A stretch of DNA of 64,000 bases from an uncultured Psychrobacter sp. (GCA_947501045.1 CANMUI010000003.1:1-64000); one strand, 5' to 3'. Numbered from the stretch's first letter, positions 44,213 to 53,800 are shown. Notes: generated from the letters alone by a model not told the origin. Program-made: numbers and translations.

Positions 44213-46365
44213 GCTGGTTGCAACGACTATATCAAACCTATGAGCTGGCAAGCCAGAATGAAGAGATTCAAGCGCAAGAAAGCAGCTTAATGCCTTATTA
44301 TCACGTTAATCAAAACGTGCAAATTATCGTTACTATCAATGATAAAGGCGACTTTGTGAGTGCTGAGGTATGCCGAGATGACAACGGTAAGGTTAAATCC
44401 AGCTACTTAGTTATTCCAGCGACCAATGATTCTGCTAACCGTACTTCGGGGGCTGTAGCGCATCCCCTATCTGATAAGTTGCAATATATTGGTAAAGACT
44501 TTCATGAATATAGCGATGGCAGTAAAAAGGATTTATATCCTTTATACGAGCAAGAGCTATCTACTTGGTGTCAGTCAGAATATGCCCATCCAAAAGCGCA
44601 AGCTGTCCTCAACTATGTACAAAAAGGCAAGCTAGTCAAAGATTTATTAGACGCGAATGTCTTGATTGCTGACCCTGATGATACCAGCAAACTTGCCTAC
44701 CCTGAACAAGCTAGCGATTATCCTGATAGTGTTTTGTCATCATTGAATAAAAACAAAGGAGTCTTTGACCAAGGCGCGGCATTTATTGCTTGGCGAGTTA
44801 CTGCCACAGAACTGGGCAAACAAGCTGAACACGGTAAATCTGAAACATGGCGAGATGAGAGTTTGTTTGCCTCATGGCAGCAGTTTTATGCCACTCTCGA
44901 TAGCACCGATGGTTTTTGTTATATCACTGGCAAAGACAGTCCGCTGGCAAGCAAACATCCCAATCGCATCCTACGTAGCGCCACCAATGCCAAGCTTATA
45001 TCAGCCAATGACTTATCCAGCTTTACCTTCCTAGGACGCTTTACCGACGATGAAAAATCTATTAAAGCGCATGGGCTACAAGGGGCAAATATCAGTGCGG
45101 TCGTCACTGAAAAAGCCCACGCTGCTCTATCGTGGTTATTGCATCGTCAAGGACGCGAAGAAGCTGGTCAAGCAGTTGTTGCTTGGGCAATCTCGGGTAA
45201 AGAAACCCCGCAGCCCACCCAAGAGATTGATGAAAATGAACCTTTTGATGTTAAAGAAATCGTTGAGTCAGTGGACTTAGAGGAAGAGGAAATAAATCCT
45301 TTTACGATGTCTGATGATGACGACTTTGATGAAACAGACGATGAGTCAGAATATAGCGAAATAGATGCAACGGCAGTAAATGAAAAGAAGTCTAACAAGC
45401 TCAACCATAGTAACAACCTAGGTCAGACCTTTGCCACGCACCTTAACAATACCATGCAAGGCTATCGTCAACAGCTTGATGCCCATGACCAAATCTCAAT
45501 TATCACTTTAGATGCCGCTACCCCTGGGCGTATGGCGGTTACCTATTATCATGAAACTATGCCAGATGATTATATTGTTGCCTTAGCGTGCTGGTATCAG
45601 CAGTTTTCTTGGTATACCACTTATAAAGATAGTGAAACCAATGAGCGTAAGCTGACTATCAAAGCGCCAATACCTAAGCTGATAGCCGAAGTGGCTTATG
45701 GATCTCGTCTGTCAGATGCTCTTAAAAAGCAAGTGGTTTCTCAAGTACTACCTTGTATCGTGGAGGGAGAAGCAAGGAGATTCCCGTGGCAGCTAGTAGA
45801 TTTATGTATTAAACGTGCTTGTAATCCATTGGCATTAAAAAACTGGGACGGAGAATGGGAGCAAGCGTTAAGTGTCGCCTGTGCTTTATACCGTGGATAT
45901 CATTTGCGTCAATCAGACCATAAAAAAAGGAGCTATACCGTGGCATTACAAACAGACTATAACAGCCGAGATTATTTATATGGTCGCCTGTTAGCGGTTG
46001 CCGAAGACATTGAAAGCTTAGCGCTATACATCGCAGGTGAGAAACGTAGCACGACTGCTCAGCGCTATATGCAGCAGTTTGCCAACCGCCCCTTTACCAC
46101 CTGGCGCAATATTGAACTGGCTCTCAAACCTTATGAGAACCGTCTAAAATCAAATCGTGCAGGTTATCTAGCCAATATGCAGGACTTGCTAGACCAAATC
46201 ATGAACGGTTTTGATGTTACGGATTTTAGCGATGATTCCGCCTTATCAGGTGAGTTTTTGCTTGGTTATCATAGTCAAAAGATGCAAATAAGACTGGATA
46301 AACAGCAGGCAAAGAAGACTCGTGAAGATAAAAAGCATTCAGAAAGTACTGACGAAACTGCTTAA
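44209..46365 (+). CDS. cas8c: Type I-C Cas8c (Csd1), large Cascade subunit
   Basis: The 718-residue protein is the PAM-recognising large subunit of I-C Cascade. It starts MSWLQRLYQTYELAS and has YITGKDSPLASKHPNRI (about residues 242-258), AHAALSWLLHRQGREEAGQ and DYLYGRLLAVAEDIESLAL near residue 590, all typical of Csd1. It is longer than the usual 580-620. The excess is mostly a strongly acidic segment between about residues 340 and 405 (for example DLEEEEINPFTMSDDDDFDE). The start overlaps the cas5c stop. A ribosome-binding site near 45930 suggests that a separate small subunit is translated from within this gene. Confidence 0.95.
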   Translation: MSWLQRLYQTYELASQNEEIQAQESSLMPYYHVNQNVQIIVTINDKGDFVSAEVCRDDNGKVKSSYLVIPATNDSANRTSGAVAHPLSDKLQYIGKDFHEYSDGSKKDLYPLYEQELSTWCQSEYAHPKAQAVLNYVQKGKLVKDLLDANVLIADPDDTSKLAYPEQASDYPDSVLSSLNKNKGVFDQGAAFIAWRVTATELGKQAEHGKSETWRDESLFASWQQFYATLDSTDGFCYITGKDSPLASKHPNRILRSATNAKLISANDLSSFTFLGRFTDDEKSIKAHGLQGANISAVVTEKAHAALSWLLHRQGREEAGQAVVAWAISGKETPQPTQEIDENEPFDVKEIVESVDLEEEEINPFTMSDDDDFDETDDESEYSEIDATAVNEKKSNKLNHSNNLGQTFATHLNNTMQGYRQQLDAHDQISIITLDAATPGRMAVTYYHETMPDDYIVALACWYQQFSWYTTYKDSETNERKLTIKAPIPKLIAEVAYGSRLSDALKKQVVSQVLPCIVEGEARRFPWQLVDLCIKRACNPLALKNWDGEWEQALSVACALYRGYHLRQSDHKKRSYTVALQTDYNSRDYLYGRLLAVAEDIESLALYIAGEKRSTTAQRYMQQFANRPFTTWRNIELALKPYENRLKSNRAGYLANMQDLLDQIMNGFDVTDFSDDSALSGEFLLGYHSQKMQIRLDKQQAKKTREDKKHSESTDETA
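45940..46365 (+). CDS. cas11c: Probable Cas11c small subunit from an internal start in cas8c
   Basis: GTG 45940 is in frame with cas8c (residue 578) and has AGGAG at 45928-45932 with a 7-base spacing, inside a run of A's. The product would be 141 residues beginning (V/M)ALQTDYNSRDYLYG and is all-helical. In other type I-C systems the small subunit Cas11c is made from an internal start in the C-terminal part of cas8c; this position and length agree. It is a prediction from the ribosome-binding site, not proof. Confidence 0.72.
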   Translation: MALQTDYNSRDYLYGRLLAVAEDIESLALYIAGEKRSTTAQRYMQQFANRPFTTWRNIELALKPYENRLKSNRAGYLANMQDLLDQIMNGFDVTDFSDDSALSGEFLLGYHSQKMQIRLDKQQAKKTREDKKHSESTDETA

Positions 46366-46407
46366 TCTAGACTTTATAAAATTCAAAACTTAATAAAAGG
46401 ATAAATC

Positions 46408-47304
46408 ATGACCGCCTCTACTCAAAACCCTATCAGCAATAAAATTGATTTTGCCCTCATCATCGGAGTGAATAATGCCAATCCGAACGGTGATCCGCTA
46501 AACGGTAACCGTCCGCGTACCGACTTCGCAGGTAACGGAGAAATCACCGATGTTTGCTTAAAGCGTAAAATCCGTGACCGTTTGCAAGAGTCTGACGAAA
46601 ACATCTTTGTACAGTCGGATGAGAAAAAAACTGACGGTATGACCAGTCTAAAAAACCGTGCTTATGATAAAGAAGTCGGCTTGGGTAAAAATGCTTTTGA
46701 AGCTAATAAAAAAGAGAATATCGAAGCCAAACGTGATGAAACGGCGCAAAAAGCTTGCGACAAATGGTTTGATGTGCGTGCCTTTGGTCAAGTATTTGCT
46801 TTTAAAGCGGATACTAAAGGCGCGGATGGCGTCTCTATTCCTATTCGAGGTCCTGTTACTATTCAATCGGCATTTAGCTTGCAACCTGTCGATATTACCA
46901 GCACTCAAATCACCAAAAGTGTCAGCGGTGAGGGTGACGGCACCAAAAAGGGTAGCGATACCATGGGTATGAAGCACCGCGTTGATGAAGGCGTTTATGT
47001 GACTTATGGGGCAATTACCCCGCAATTGGCAGAACGTACTGGCTTTAGTGATACTGACGCTGAAAAGATAAAAGAGATTTTACCCAAGCTGTTTGAAGGC
47101 GACGCGTCATCAGCTCGTCCTGAGGGCAGCATGCAAGTTAAAAAGGTGGTTTGGTGGGAGCATAACAGTAAGTCAGGTCAGTATTCGTCTGCTAAGGTTC
47201 ATCGTAGCTTAAAAGAGCTGCTTGATGATACAGGCGCATTTGATGAAGACGCGCTAAAGTCAGCGTTAGAAGGATTAGAGCCTGAAATTATTGAAGGGTT
47301 TTAA
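46408..47304 (+). CDS. cas7c: Type I-C Cas7c (Csd2), Cascade backbone
   Basis: The 298-residue protein forms the crRNA-binding filament of Cascade. It contains VNNANPNGDPLNGNRPRTDF (about residues 20-39), the hallmark of Csd2-type Cas7, then GEITDVCLKRKIRD and KACDKWFDVRAFGQVFAFK (about 112-130) and IRGPVTIQSAFSLQPVD. AAAGGATAAATC precedes ATG 46408. It is 42 bases after cas8c. The normal next gene in I-C is cas4; here a toxin-antitoxin pair intervenes. Confidence 0.96.
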   Translation: MTASTQNPISNKIDFALIIGVNNANPNGDPLNGNRPRTDFAGNGEITDVCLKRKIRDRLQESDENIFVQSDEKKTDGMTSLKNRAYDKEVGLGKNAFEANKKENIEAKRDETAQKACDKWFDVRAFGQVFAFKADTKGADGVSIPIRGPVTIQSAFSLQPVDITSTQITKSVSGEGDGTKKGSDTMGMKHRVDEGVYVTYGAITPQLAERTGFSDTDAEKIKEILPKLFEGDASSARPEGSMQVKKVVWWEHNSKSGQYSSAKVHRSLKELLDDTGAFDEDALKSALEGLEPEIIEGF

Positions 47305-47342
47305 ATTAACGACTCAAAACCACTCTGAAAAACAATAGATAA

Positions 47343-47383
47343 ATAGAATAAACATTCCATGGATGGAATGTTTATTCTATAAT
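47343..47383 (+). promoter_or_regulatory. TA operator: perfect 18-bp-arm palindrome overlapping a -10 box
   Basis: ATAGAATAAACATTCCAT (47343-47360), a central GG, and its exact reverse complement (47363-47380) form a 38-base perfect palindrome. TATAAT at 47378-47383 overlaps its right end. It lies 25 bases before the toxin gene, the typical place for an autoregulatory toxin-antitoxin operator. It could alternatively form a hairpin after cas7c, but no T run follows. Confidence 0.85.
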
Positions 47384-47407
47384 GTAGATAACTTAGGCAA
47401 ATAAACT

Positions 47408-47767
47408 ATGTGGCAGGTCGAATATACTGACGAGTTTGAAAGCTGGTGGAACGGATTAAGTATTGAAGAGCAAGAAGATATCGCCTACTCAGTCAACCTG
47501 TTAGAACAGCTAGGTACTTCACTACCTTTTCCTCACAGTAGTGGCATTAATGACTCAAAACACGGTCATATGCGTGAGCTTCGTACTCAGCATCAAGGCA
47601 GGCCTTATCGCACTTTATATGCCTTTGATCCAAGACGTTATGCTATTTTACTTATTGCAGGTGACAAGACAGGAGACAAACGCTGGTACGATACGCATAT
47701 TCCAATGGCTGATAGACTGTATGACGAACATTTAGAGACTTTAAAAAAAGAAGGTCTTCTTAAGTAG
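47408..47767 (+). CDS. RelE/HigB-family toxin of a type II TA module
   Basis: The 119-residue protein resembles phage-derived Gp49/HigB toxins of the RelE superfamily: WQVEYTDEFESWWNGLSIEE at the N-terminus, VNLLEQLGTSLPFPHSSGI, MRELRTQHQGRPYRTLYAFD (about residues 57-76) and LIAGDKTGDKRWYD. Such toxins cleave mRNA on the ribosome. It is encoded before its antitoxin, the HigBA order. It has its own promoter and palindrome and lies inside the cas operon between cas7c and cas4, same orientation. Confidence 0.88.
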   Translation: MWQVEYTDEFESWWNGLSIEEQEDIAYSVNLLEQLGTSLPFPHSSGINDSKHGHMRELRTQHQGRPYRTLYAFDPRRYAILLIAGDKTGDKRWYDTHIPMADRLYDEHLETLKKEGLLK

Positions 47768-47902
47768 ATGTCCTACTGTAAATAGATATTTCGACTTAGA
47801 CCTATATGATTAGTCAAAGTTCTTCAACTACAAAACTCACATCTATCATAGGGGTGTGAATTGAAAAATATAGACATCCAAACGGATGCTAGGAGAAACA
47901 TC

Positions 47903-48286
47903 ATGGCAAAGAGCTTTTCTCAACTACGTGAAAAAATGCCCGCTGAAGCACAAGCGCGAGCGAAAAAAAGAGCAGACATCGAAGTCAAAAAGCTGTTAGC
48001 AGAGATGCCTCTTAATGAGCTGCGTCAAGCTCGTGGGTTATCGCAAACGTTACTTGCTCAGCATTTGGGTGTTCAGCAACCTGCTGTTGCCAAGCTTGAA
48101 AAACGTACTGATATGTATATATCCACGCTACGCAGTCACATACGTGCAATGGGTGGAGAGCTGAATATTACCGCTACTTTTCCAGAAGGTGAAGTTAGAA
48201 TCAGCAACTTTGCAGATATTCCAGAATCTGATGAAGCGACTAGTAAAAGCTCACAAATCGACGATAGTACCTTAGCTAGCAACTAA
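47903..48286 (+). CDS. XRE/HigA-family antitoxin
   Basis: From ATG 47903 the protein has 127 residues, with a helix-turn-helix NELRQARGLSQTLLAQHLG followed by VQQPAVAKLEKR (about residues 37-70) and a C-terminal HIRAMGGELNITATFPEGEV segment typical of antitoxins paired with Gp49-like toxins. AGGAG lies 7 bases before this ATG; an in-frame TTG at 47861 is less likely. It would neutralise the upstream toxin and repress at the palindrome before it. The 135-base gap after the toxin gene is larger than usual. Confidence 0.87.
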   Translation: MAKSFSQLREKMPAEAQARAKKRADIEVKKLLAEMPLNELRQARGLSQTLLAQHLGVQQPAVAKLEKRTDMYISTLRSHIRAMGGELNITATFPEGEVRISNFADIPESDEATSKSSQIDDSTLASN

Positions 48287-48312
48287 ATTGCGTAATAAAG
48301 TGATGAATATAT

Positions 48313-48948
48313 ATGCAAACCCTCTACCTATCCCGCTTGCAACACTATCTATTCTGCCCGCGTCAGTTTGCGCTAATAGAGCTTGAGTGCGCGTGGGAGG
48401 AGAATGTCTTTACCGCCGAAGGTCAGGTCATGCACGAAAAGGTCAACTCGGGCGGGCATGAGACGCGCGGTGATATAAAGACTGTGCGTACTTTGCGACT
48501 GGGTCACGCGGCATTGGGACTAGAGGGCGTAGCTGATGTTGTCGAGTATCATACTGACGCGGACGGGCAGCAAACACCCTTCCCTATTGAGTATAAACGT
48601 GGCAAGCCCAAATCGCACCGTGCTGATGAAGTGCAACTGTGCGCGCAAGCGTTATGTTTAGAAGATATGCATGATTGTGTCGTCAGTGAGGGCGCACTGT
48701 TTTATGGTAAGACTCGTCGCCGTCATAGCGTTGTTTTCGATGAAGAGCTGCGGCAAATTACCCTAGATGCTATAAACGACTGTCGGCATATTATAGAAAG
48801 TGGACAGACGCCAAAGCCCACCTATAGCACCAGTAAATGCCGTAATTGCTCGCTCAAAGATATCTGTCATCCAAAGATTTTTAATAAGAATGCCAAGGCT
48901 TGGTTAAGCAGAAAAATAGTGACCAGTTTAGAAGAAACGGATCACTAA
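48313..48948 (+). CDS. cas4: Cas4 exonuclease (type I-C adaptation)
   Basis: The 211-residue protein is a RecB-like Fe-S exonuclease. It has the first Fe-S cysteine in LFCPRQFALIE (about residue 15), DVVEY with a nuclease Asp, PIEYKRGKPKSH (about 91-102), and a C-terminal cysteine cluster KCRNCSLKDICHP (about 175-187). In type I-C, Cas4 with Cas1-Cas2 trims prespacers and selects the PAM. It is 26 bases after the antitoxin gene and may be transcribed from the TA promoter. Length is standard. Confidence 0.95.
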   Translation: MQTLYLSRLQHYLFCPRQFALIELECAWEENVFTAEGQVMHEKVNSGGHETRGDIKTVRTLRLGHAALGLEGVADVVEYHTDADGQQTPFPIEYKRGKPKSHRADEVQLCAQALCLEDMHDCVVSEGALFYGKTRRRHSVVFDEELRQITLDAINDCRHIIESGQTPKPTYSTSKCRNCSLKDICHPKIFNKNAKAWLSRKIVTSLEETDH

Positions 48949-48988
48949 TTTATTAGCGTATTTATATTTGCATAAAGCAATGAAGCCG

Positions 48989-49142
48989 TTAATCCTTTTG
49001 TTGAGGCTGCGCATCGTTCTTTGGCTGTTGCGGATTTAACTGTTTGCCTTTATTGCCTTGTGCTTGATCATAAGCTTTGTTAGTACCGTCAGTGCCTTTA
49101 TTAGGGTTTTGCATATCAGCTTCTTTATTGGAGTGACTCATG
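48989..49142 (-). pseudogene. Frameshifted small hydrophilic protein between cas4 and cas1
   Basis: On the minus strand ATG 49142 has AAGGAAT 6 bases upstream and reads MSHSNKEADMQNPNKGTDGT, then reaches a stop after 24 codons. Removing one A in the AAA near 49080 restores a frame continuing NKAYDQAQGNKGKQLNPQQP to a stop at 48989, about 50 residues. That Gln/Asn/Lys-rich, Gly-containing composition resembles small hydrophilic stress-type proteins of Moraxellaceae. It runs against the cas genes. A single-base error in a short A run is possible. Confidence 0.5.
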
Positions 49143-49266
49143 TTTTATTCCTTGATAATAGTTGAGAAGTAGTCCATTTAACCTAGCATACTTTTAGTAT
49201 ATTACCCAAAATTATATTCAAAACAAAAACACCATTAAGTACTCAAAATAAGGATTAGGAAACCCT

Positions 49267-50298
49267 ATGCGCCCATTAAAAAACACCTTATTCGTGCAAA
49301 CCCAAGGCGCATGGCTCAATAAGCAAGGCGAAAACGTGGTGATGAATATCGACTACGAGGTTAAAGGTCGTGTGCCTATTCATAAGTTAGATGCGATTGT
49401 TTGCTTTGGGCAAGTGTCCCTATCACCAGCACTGATGGCACATTGTACCGATAACGCGATTACCATCACTTATCTTAATCAATATGGTAAGTTTCAAGCG
49501 CGCATCGAAGGTGCGGTAAGTGGCAATGTACTACTACGCCGTGAGCAGTATCGCATTAGCGATGATCCTGACCGCGTGCAGCCGATCTGTCATAGTATTA
49601 TCCTAGGTAAAGTTCATAATCAGCGCCAAGTGATTCGCCGCTATCTGCGCGATTATAAAAATCAGTTAGATGAGCCTACGATTAAAAGCTTAGATGGCGC
49701 GCAACAGCGTTTAGAGCGCGGTCTCAATAAAATACTAGCCACGCAAAACTTGCCTGACCTGTTAGGTCGTGAAGGTGAAATGGCAAGCGTTTACTTTAGT
49801 GTGTTTCCCCATTTTATTCGTAACTCTGATTTTAATTTTCCCAAACGTACTCGTAACCCTCCTACTGATGCGGTCAACGCCCTACTCTCTTTTACTTATA
49901 CCTTGATGACCCATGACTACCGTAGTGCCCTTGAGACCGTAGGACTTGATCCGGCTTGCGGGGTATTTCATCAACTGCGCCCCGGACGCCCTTCTCTTGC
50001 ATTAGATTTAGTTGAGGAGTTTCGTCCTATCGTTGACCGTTTTGTATTGTCTTTAATTAACAAAAAACAATTGGGTAAGTCTGATTTTAAGACTGAGGCA
50101 AGCGGTGCGGTTTGGCTCAAGGATGAGGCTAGGCAAACCTTTTTTAAGGCATGGCATGATCGCAAGCAGCAAACTATCTATCATGAATGGTTTGAAGAAA
50201 CCGTACCGTTTGGTTTACTACCGCATTTGCAGGCAACGATTATGGCGCGTCATATCAGGGGTGATATCGATGCTTATATTCCTTTTCTTTGGAAATAA
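49267..50298 (+). CDS. cas1: Cas1 integrase (type I-C)
   Basis: The 343-residue protein is the spacer integrase. The metal-binding residues fall in GREGEMASVYFSVF (Glu, about residue 168), GVFHQLRPGRPSLALDLVEE (His, about 234, and Asp/Glu, about 246-249). The N-terminal beta domain has KLDAIVCFGQVSLSPALM. It acts as Cas1-Cas2 with Cas4. AGGAAACCCT precedes ATG 49267. It follows cas4 after 318 bases, the largest gap in the operon, because of the remnant gene on the opposite strand. Confidence 0.97.
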   Translation: MRPLKNTLFVQTQGAWLNKQGENVVMNIDYEVKGRVPIHKLDAIVCFGQVSLSPALMAHCTDNAITITYLNQYGKFQARIEGAVSGNVLLRREQYRISDDPDRVQPICHSIILGKVHNQRQVIRRYLRDYKNQLDEPTIKSLDGAQQRLERGLNKILATQNLPDLLGREGEMASVYFSVFPHFIRNSDFNFPKRTRNPPTDAVNALLSFTYTLMTHDYRSALETVGLDPACGVFHQLRPGRPSLALDLVEEFRPIVDRFVLSLINKKQLGKSDFKTEASGAVWLKDEARQTFFKAWHDRKQQTIYHEWFEETVPFGLLPHLQATIMARHIRGDIDAYIPFLWK

Positions 50299-50333
50299 AT
50301 CGCTTAAATAAGCAATAAAAAAGGAGTTTTATT

Positions 50334-50624
50334 ATGATGGTACTGGTCACTTATGATATCAGCTCAGAGGGCGCATCGAGTGCCAAACGTCTACGCCACA
50401 TTGCCAAGCATTGTTTGAACTATGGACAGCGGGTACAATATTCAGTGTTTGAGATTGAGGTCAATCCTGCTGAATGGACCATGCTACGAGCCACACTTGA
50501 AGATATTATTGATCATAGTGTCGATAGTTTGCGCTATTACTATCTTGGTAAAAATTGGCAAAATAAAGTGGAACACATTGGGGCAAAACCTGTGCTAGAC
50601 TTAAATGATGTCTTGCTGTTTTAG
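50334..50624 (+). CDS. cas2: Cas2 (type I-C)
   Basis: The 96-residue protein begins MMVLVTYDISSEGASSAKRL, with the conserved ferredoxin-like first strand and Asp, and YGQRVQYSVFEIEVNPAEW in the middle, as in Cas2. It bridges two Cas1 dimers. AAAGGAGTTTT lies before ATG 50334. It is 35 bases after cas1 and directly precedes the leader and array. Confidence 0.97.
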   Translation: MMVLVTYDISSEGASSAKRLRHIAKHCLNYGQRVQYSVFEIEVNPAEWTMLRATLEDIIDHSVDSLRYYYLGKNWQNKVEHIGAKPVLDLNDVLLF

Positions 50625-50881
50625 CCGTTATCATCGTAAATAATCACTTTTAAATTCACTATTTGACTAGTATGAAGTCAATGCGAACCTATAGCGTACA
50701 TAAAATCTCTAGGAGACTCGCAAAGGGGTCACAATGCTATTTAACAACTTGATTTTACTACCTTTATTTTCTTATAATAAAACTTTGGTAAGCAAGATGC
50801 TTGCCAAATTCGCCTACAGTTTAGACGTTCGCAAATTCCAAGGTTTAATCGTAACCTTATTAGCGACTTAGACTAGGGGCT
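50625..50881 (+). promoter_or_regulatory. CRISPR leader with probable pre-crRNA promoter
   Basis: The 257 bases between cas2 and the first repeat are AT-rich in the middle. TTGATT (50749-50754) and TATAAT (50773-50778) with an 18-base spacing make a good promoter about 104 bases before the first repeat. New spacers should enter at the 50882 side. TTCGC occurs twice upstream of the first repeat in non-repeat context (near 50809 and 50829). Confidence 0.75.
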
Positions 50882-53800
50882 TTCGCACCCATCACGGGTG
50901 CGTGGATTGAAACGCCAACCTGTCCAAAAGCACCAAAAGCACCAAAATTCGCACCCATCACGGGTGCGTGGATTGAAACGGCATTGATGCAATAGCCGAT
51001 ATACCGCAAAGCGTTCGCACCCATCACGGGTGCGTGGATTGAAACTGGGTTTGGAGTAGGTGTTGGCTCTGGATCAACTTCGCACCCATCACGGGTGCGT
51101 GGATTGAAACCGCTGGGGATCATTACGCAACGGCACACCTGTTTCGCACCCATCACGGGTGCGTGGATTGAAACAACCAGTATTTACAAACAGGACTACC
51201 CTAATGGACTTCGCACCCATCACGGGTGCGTGGATTGAAACTCGGCCTTGCGATGAGGGTTTTCTTCGAGCCACTTCGCACCCATCACGGGTGCGTGGAT
51301 TGAAACCAAAACCTATATATCCGACACCTTGGTATTGATTCGCACCCATCACGGGTGCGTGGATTGAAACTTTGCGTGTAGTATCTATGATCACGCGCTT
51401 TTTTTCGCACCCATCACGGGTGCGTGGATTGAAACTTGTAGTTGCCCCAAAGCACCTTTACCCGCTTCTTCGCACCCATCACGGGTGCGTGGATTGAAAC
51501 GGGCCATATTGCGCGTAGCTTTTCTAAGTTTTGTTCGCACCCATCACGGGTGCGTGGATTGAAACTTAAAAAACACGCTTTAAGGACTTAATTAAACCTT
51601 CGCACCCATCACGGGTGCGTGGATTGAAACAAGTTACGCTCGGCACGTTGCGCGCTCATAGCGATTCGCACCCATCACGGGTGCGTGGATTGAAACCATT
51701 GGAATACCGTGTAAATCAGAGCTGTCTTGTATTCGCACCCATCACGGGTGCGTGGATTGAAACCCTAAGTGCTCATAACGTTTACAATTTGAGCAATTCG
51801 CACCCATCACGGGTGCGTGGATTGAAACTTCTTTGCGACTACCAACACCGACTGATAAGCCGTTCGCACCCATCACGGGTGCGTGGATTGAAACAGCGGT
51901 TACTTGGTTGTTGGTTAATTCTTGGATTTCGCACCCATCACGGGTGCGTGGATTGAAACTTGATCATGCGCGGTTCTTCAAGATGACCCGTTTTCGCACC
52001 CATCACGGGTGCGTGGATTGAAACAGAGCAGGCAGACTGGTTACTTTCGCGAGTGTATTCGCACCCATCACGGGTGCGTGGATTGAAACGTTTTGAGTAT
52101 TCATAATCTTATTCCTATTATTTTCGCACCCATCACGGGTGCGTGGATTGAAACAAGACGTCCGTTGATACGCCCTTTGTTGTATAGCTTCGCACCCATC
52201 ACGGGTGCGTGGATTGAAACAGAGACCGCAAGCTGGATTTTGTACTTGCCGTCTTCGCACCCATCACGGGTGCGTGGATTGAAACATAAGTTTCATCAGC
52301 GCTCTCACCAGGCCGCTGTTCGCACCCATCACGGGTGCGTGGATTGAAACAATCGCGTCTCCTGATTTTGAACGTTACGGTGTTTCGCACCCATCACGGG
52401 TGCGTGGATTGAAACGTACGGCAAGACACAATCGTGTCAAAATGATGTCATTCGCACCCATCACGGGTGCGTGGATTGAAACTTAATCTTTTTGCTACAC
52501 AATTATTGCAGTAATTCGCACCCATCACGGGTGCGTGGATTGAAACAGGCACAAAAAAACCGCCATAGAGGCGGTATTTGTTCGCACCCATCACGGGTGC
52601 GTGGATTGAAACCAATATCTCTTCACACATTGGCTCGGGCGCTACTTCGCACCCATCACGGGTGCGTGGATTGAAACGCCAAGCTCAGCGCCTTTGGTTT
52701 TAACCTTATTCTTCGCACCCATCACGGGTGCGTGGATTGAAACCGCCCACGCCTATCGTTACCGAAGGGCACGTCTTTTTCGCACCCATCACGGGTGCGT
52801 GGATTGAAACAAGTGTCAACTGGGTGTAACAACACAGTCGAACCTTCGCACCCATCACGGGTGCGTGGATTGAAACGTTGGCTGACATTAGCGTCATGTT
52901 GTTGACTGATTCGCACCCATCACGGGTGCGTGGATTGAAACCGTTACAACCGATGTAACGTTACTTGTTACAGCTTCGCACCCATCACGGGTGCGTGGAT
53001 TGAAACTGCATACTTATAAAAAATAGCAGCATCACCTTTTTTCGCACCCATCACGGGTGCGTGGATTGAAACGATTGTTTTATCTTGATTTATCATTATG
53101 CACCTCTTCGCACCCATCACGGGTGCGTGGATTGAAACTTCAGTGTTTAAAAATATTTTGTACTTAAGTTTAATTCGCACCCATCACGGGTGCGTGGATT
53201 GAAACGACATCGCTTTACCAGTCCGGTCACCGGCAAACGTTTCGCACCCATCACGGGTGCGTGGATTGAAACACGCTCAGATACAAGCTAAGAAAGGCGC
53301 GTCATTCGCACCCATCACGGGTGCGTGGATTGAAACAAAGGCATGTTTGAAAACCCTGATTTTAAGTTGTTCGCACCCATCACGGGTGCGTGGATTGAAA
53401 CACTCTAGCGGCTTCTCTGACCAGTTTCGTGACTTCGCACCCATCACGGGTGCGTGGATTGAAACGCCGTTATAATCATCTTCAACGATCCAGCGCATGT
53501 TCGCACCCATCACGGGTGCGTGGATTGAAACGCGTCTATGACTTGAGATGCAATACTTGTAATGCCTTCGCACCCATCACGGGTGCGTGGATTGAAACGG
53601 AGTATTTCGGAGTGATTGATATAAGAGTAGATTCGCACCCATCACGGGTGCGTGGATTGAAACTTATAAAAACCTGTCTGTAGAACACTCAGGCTTTATT
53701 CGCACCCATCACGGGTGCGTGGATTGAAACAATCATTGCTACTTGTGCTGATTGCTGACGATCTTCGCACCCATCACGGGTGCGTGGATTGAAACTTGCT

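Noticed and set aside
40760..50624. Search for a cas6 gene in the operon
   Set aside because: None is present and none is expected; Cas5c processes crRNA in type I-C.
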